From Microvirga sp. (GTDB lineage: Bacteria > Pseudomonadota > Alphaproteobacteria > Rhizobiales > Beijerinckiaceae), in NCBI RefSeq assembly GCF_014699075.1, contig NZ_JACXAB010000003.1, forward strand, positions 310,001 through 374,000: a DNA stretch of 64,000 nucleotides. The letters run 5' to 3'. Of the stretch, positions 61,767-64,000 are shown in pieces (position 1 is the stretch's first letter; every line of letters starts with the position of its first letter). Below the pieces are notes generated by a model. It was not told the origin of the DNA. It did no database searches and worked only from the letters and a program-made list of their open reading frames with translations. The position numbers and the translations under genes are program-made.

Positions 61767-62243
61767 TTAGATGGAGTCCTTGAGGTCCTTGGCCGCGCGG
61801 AAGGCGATCTTCTTCGAAGCCTTGATCTTCACGGGCTCGCCGGTCTGCGGGTTGCGGCCCATGCGGGCGGCGCGCTTGCGCACCTGCAGGATGCCGAGGC
61901 CGGACAGGCGGATCTTGTCGCCCTTCTTCAGGCTCTTGGCGATCATCTCGACCACCTGGGTCAACATCTCGTTGGCCTGGCGCTTGGGAACCTCGTGCAT
62001 CTCGGAGAGACGATCGGCAATGTTGCGCAGCGTCAGGATCGGGGAAGCCGACGAGGCCGAAGCCTTCGTGGTCTTCTTCACAGTAGCCTTCGACGTCTTG
62101 CTGGCAGCCTTGGTCGCAGCCGCTTTGCCGGCAGCCTTGGCGGGCGCCTTTGCGGTCTTCGACGTTGCCTTTGCTGCAGCCTTCGGCGCCGCAGCCTTCT
62201 TGGCCGGGGCCTTCTTCGAAACCTTGGTTGCAGTCTTGGCCAT
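61767..62243 (-). CDS. HU-family DNA-binding protein with Lys/Ala-rich N-terminal tail
   Basis: A 158-residue protein from the ATG at 62243 (AAGGAG upstream). Residues about 1-65 are almost only Lys, Ala, Thr, Ser and Pro, with repeated KKAPAKKA and AKAPAKAAGK units like eukaryotic H1 tails. Residues about 66-158 are an HU core: ILTLRNIADRLSEMHEVPKRQ, LKKGDKIRLSGLGILQVRKR and the DNA-arm motif ARMGRNPQTGEPVKIKA. The tail should add sequence-independent DNA binding and compaction. The usual GxGxF position is GLGIL, a mild departure. Confidence 0.9.
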   Translation of the reverse strand: MAKTATKVSKKAPAKKAAAPKAAAKATSKTAKAPAKAAGKAAATKAASKTSKATVKKTTKASASSASPILTLRNIADRLSEMHEVPKRQANEMLTQVVEMIAKSLKKGDKIRLSGLGILQVRKRAARMGRNPQTGEPVKIKASKKIAFRAAKDLKDSI

Positions 62244-62627
62244 CAGGAACTCCTTGTTTTCGACGGTGAATGCATAAGACAGCATTTCCTCATTAGCGCG
62301 TTCAGCCAGGAATTAAAGTGGCAAAGTTCATTTTACGCACAATAGACAAGGGATACTTGCCCATATCTCATCAAAGACTGCTGGAATGCTGCCTTGCATT
62401 CACAGGCCCCGCTTCGTGGCGCGGCAGATTCCGTTCGACTTCATGTGGCGCAGCCAGGGCTAGGGCTTGGAGAGAATCAGCTTGAGATTGGTCAAAGCGA
62501 GTTCTTGGCACGCCTGCGCTTGATTCCCATTGTTCGATGGATCAAGGGAATGAGTGCAACATTCGGATCGACAAAGCGCCTCGTCCCATCATATTCCCTA
62601 GCGGGATAGAACAACGACGGTGAGAGC
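62244..62627. other. Divergent intergenic region between HU and KDG kinase genes
   Basis: There are no coding sequences. It must hold the promoters of both genes. A weak inverted repeat, attccc...gggaat (about 62525-62552), lies about 80 bp upstream of the KDG kinase start and could be an operator. Otherwise nothing stands out. Confidence 0.5.
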
Positions 62628-63530
62628 ATGACACGGGTCGCCTGCATTGGGGAATGCATGATCGAGCTTCGGGAGGAGGCCGACGGCAGGCTCTCCCGCA
62701 GCTTCGGTGGGGATACCCTCAACACGGCCGTGTATCTCGCCCGCCTCGGCACACAGGTGGATTACGTCACTGCCTTGGGGGACGACAGCTGGAGCGACGA
62801 GCTGATCGCAGCCTGGATAGCGGAGGGCGTGGGCACAAGCCGCGTGCTGCGCCTGCCCGGTCGTCTGCCGGGCCTCTACATCATTCAGACGGATCCCAAA
62901 GGCGAGCGCCGGTTCTCCTATTGGCGCGAGACCGCAGCCGCCCGCCTGCTCTTCCAGGCCCCTGAAGCCCGTACGATCATCGACTCCCTCGCCGGCGATG
63001 ACCTCGTCTATTTCTCCGGCATTTCGCTGTCCCTCTACGGCGATGAAGGGCGCGGGCGTTTGTTCGAAGCCCTGCGCGCGATACGCTCGGCCGGAAAGCG
63101 CGTGGCCTTCGACACTAATTTCCGCCCGCGGGGCTGGCCCGATCAAGCCATTGCGCGGAAGGCCTTCCGGCAGGCCTTCGAATGCGCCGACATCATTCTT
63201 GCCTCCACGGAAGATCTTGAGCTGCTGTTTGAACATGCCGGCACAGATGAAGTGCTGGCCTTCGCGGATCGGGCGGAGACCGTCCTCAAATGTCCGGACC
63301 TGACGTGCCGGGTGATGGTGCAGGGCAAGGAGATCGTCGTTCCGGGCAAACCTGCGGACGACGTCGTGGACACGACCGCCGCCGGCGACAGCTTCGCGGC
63401 GGCCTATCTTCACGCACGCCTTCTCGGCAAGGACCCTGAGGCAGCAGCCCAGGCAGGACACCGTCTTGCGGGCCAGGTGGTTCGCCATCGCGGCGCGATC
63501 ATTCCTCGCGACGCCATGCCGAAGCCGTAA
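62628..63530 (+). CDS. kdgK: 2-keto-3-deoxygluconate kinase
   Basis: A 300-residue PfkB-family sugar kinase. The opening VACIGECMIEL and FGGDTLNTAVYLARLG are typical of KDG kinases; LPGLYIIQTDPKGERRFSYWRE carries the substrate segment; the ATP and catalytic site is VDTTAAGDSFAAAYLHA with the general-base Asp in GD. It makes 2-keto-3-deoxy-6-phosphogluconate, the substrate of the KDPG aldolase encoded 24 bp downstream. Confidence 0.93.
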   Translation: MTRVACIGECMIELREEADGRLSRSFGGDTLNTAVYLARLGTQVDYVTALGDDSWSDELIAAWIAEGVGTSRVLRLPGRLPGLYIIQTDPKGERRFSYWRETAAARLLFQAPEARTIIDSLAGDDLVYFSGISLSLYGDEGRGRLFEALRAIRSAGKRVAFDTNFRPRGWPDQAIARKAFRQAFECADIILASTEDLELLFEHAGTDEVLAFADRAETVLKCPDLTCRVMVQGKEIVVPGKPADDVVDTTAAGDSFAAAYLHARLLGKDPEAAAQAGHRLAGQVVRHRGAIIPRDAMPKP

Positions 63531-63554
63531 CATATCGTTCAAGGAGTTCCTCGG

Positions 63555-64000
63555 ATGACCCAAGATCTGTCAGCTCTGGCTGAATCCCGCGACCGGCAAC
63601 TTGCCGATTTGCTCCGCTCCGGCCCCGTCGTTCCGGTCATCACGCTTGAGCGCGTGGAGGATGCGGTTCCTCTCGCCCGCGCCCTTGTGGCGGGCGGGCT
63701 GCGCCTTCTCGAAATCACCCTGCGCACACCGGCCGCCGCCGATGCGGCGGCGGCGATCATCCGTGATGTGCCGGACGCCATCGTGGGCATCGGCACAGTC
63801 CTGACACCCAAGGACTTGGAGCGCGCCCAGGCGCTCGGCGCCCGTTATGCCCTGAGCCCCGGCGCCACGCCGGACCTGCTCGATGCGGCGTCCCGAAGCA
63901 CGATGCCGTTCATCCCCGGCATTGCTACGGCATCCGAGTTGATGATGGCGCTGGCTCATGGCTTCCAGACCGTCAAGTTCTTCCCTGCCGTTGCAGCGGG
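63555..64000 (+). CDS. eda: KDPG aldolase (partial, cut by window end)
   Basis: Class I aldolase that splits KDPG to pyruvate and glyceraldehyde 3-phosphate. The first 148 codons are visible from the ATG, which has AAGGAG upstream. Family segments: [36 protein letters not shown] (with the catalytic Glu), VGIGTVLTPKDLERA, SPGATPDLLDAA, MPFIPGIATASEL and FQTVKFFPAVAA, the last carrying the Schiff-base Lys. Together with kdgK it closes the lower Entner-Doudoroff or hexuronate branch. Confidence 0.95.
   Translation, partial: MTQDLSALAESRDRQLADLLRSGPVVPVITLERVEDAVPLARALVAGGLRLLEITLRTPAAADAAAAIIRDVPDAIVGIGTVLTPKDLERAQALGARYALSPGATPDLLDAASRSTMPFIPGIATASELMMALAHGFQTVKFFPAVAA

Overview
The window reads as one high-GC chromosomal segment of an alphaproteobacterium of the order Hyphomicrobiales (Rhizobiales). 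The family is probably Methylobacteriaceae or a neighbour; Microvirga-like content is my best guess, but it is an inference from gene content and repeat style, not a measured placement. I see no phage, transposase, integrase, CRISPR array, tRNA or rRNA. Most genes are metabolic or housekeeping.

Region 1 (1-15150, minus strand) is an almost complete division and cell-wall (dcw) cluster in classical order: mraZ, rsmH, ftsL, ftsI, murE, murF, mraY, murD, ftsW, murG, murC, murB, ddl, and the first codons of the next gene (ftsQ by position). Many junctions overlap by 4 nt. It is preceded by four 10-bp-phased MraZ-type repeats over a candidate promoter, and interrupted only between murC and murB by a ~120-bp repeat element. 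RNase P RNA (rnpB) lies just upstream, separated by a perfect palindrome.

Region 2 (15600-22370) holds a lytic transglycosylase, a glycine-zipper lipoprotein, a TerB-DnaJ protein, an AmiD-like amidase and a MacAB-type efflux set (adaptor, ATPase, permease).

Region 3 (22377-32780, mostly minus) has the methionine operon: an ArsR-methyltransferase fusion, metF and metH, with a palindromic operator candidate in front. It continues with an EamA exporter, AMP nucleosidase, a small secreted protein and the ABC-F factor EttA. A ~0.9-kb gene-free stretch follows; its second half is packed with inverted repeats.

Region 4 (33700-46222, minus) carries an erythromycin-esterase-like protein and a large secreted GH113-like glycoside hydrolase with RTX calcium repeats. 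It also carries a peptide-uptake operon: M29 aminopeptidase, fused ATPase, binding protein, two permeases and an M14 peptidase.

Region 5 (46306-55603, minus) joins a molybdate transporter (modABC) to the molybdenum enzyme pair MsrPQ. Upstream of these is an amino-sugar type operon: PP2C phosphatase, sugar-binding protein, two permeases and NanE. It is headed by three helically phased TGGT half-sites.

Region 6 (55720-64000) has an acidic small protein, a DEAD-box helicase, a PHB-depolymerase-family esterase, a DUF1194 VWA-like protein, an extensin-like protein, an HU protein with a Lys/Ala-rich N-terminal tail, and the start of a KDG kinase-KDPG aldolase operon cut by the window edge.

The least routine items are the ArsR-methyltransferase/metF/metH unit, the PP2C/NanE sugar operon with its operator, the RTX glycosidase, the tailed HU, and structured elements placed exactly between binding-protein and permease genes in two separate ABC operons.
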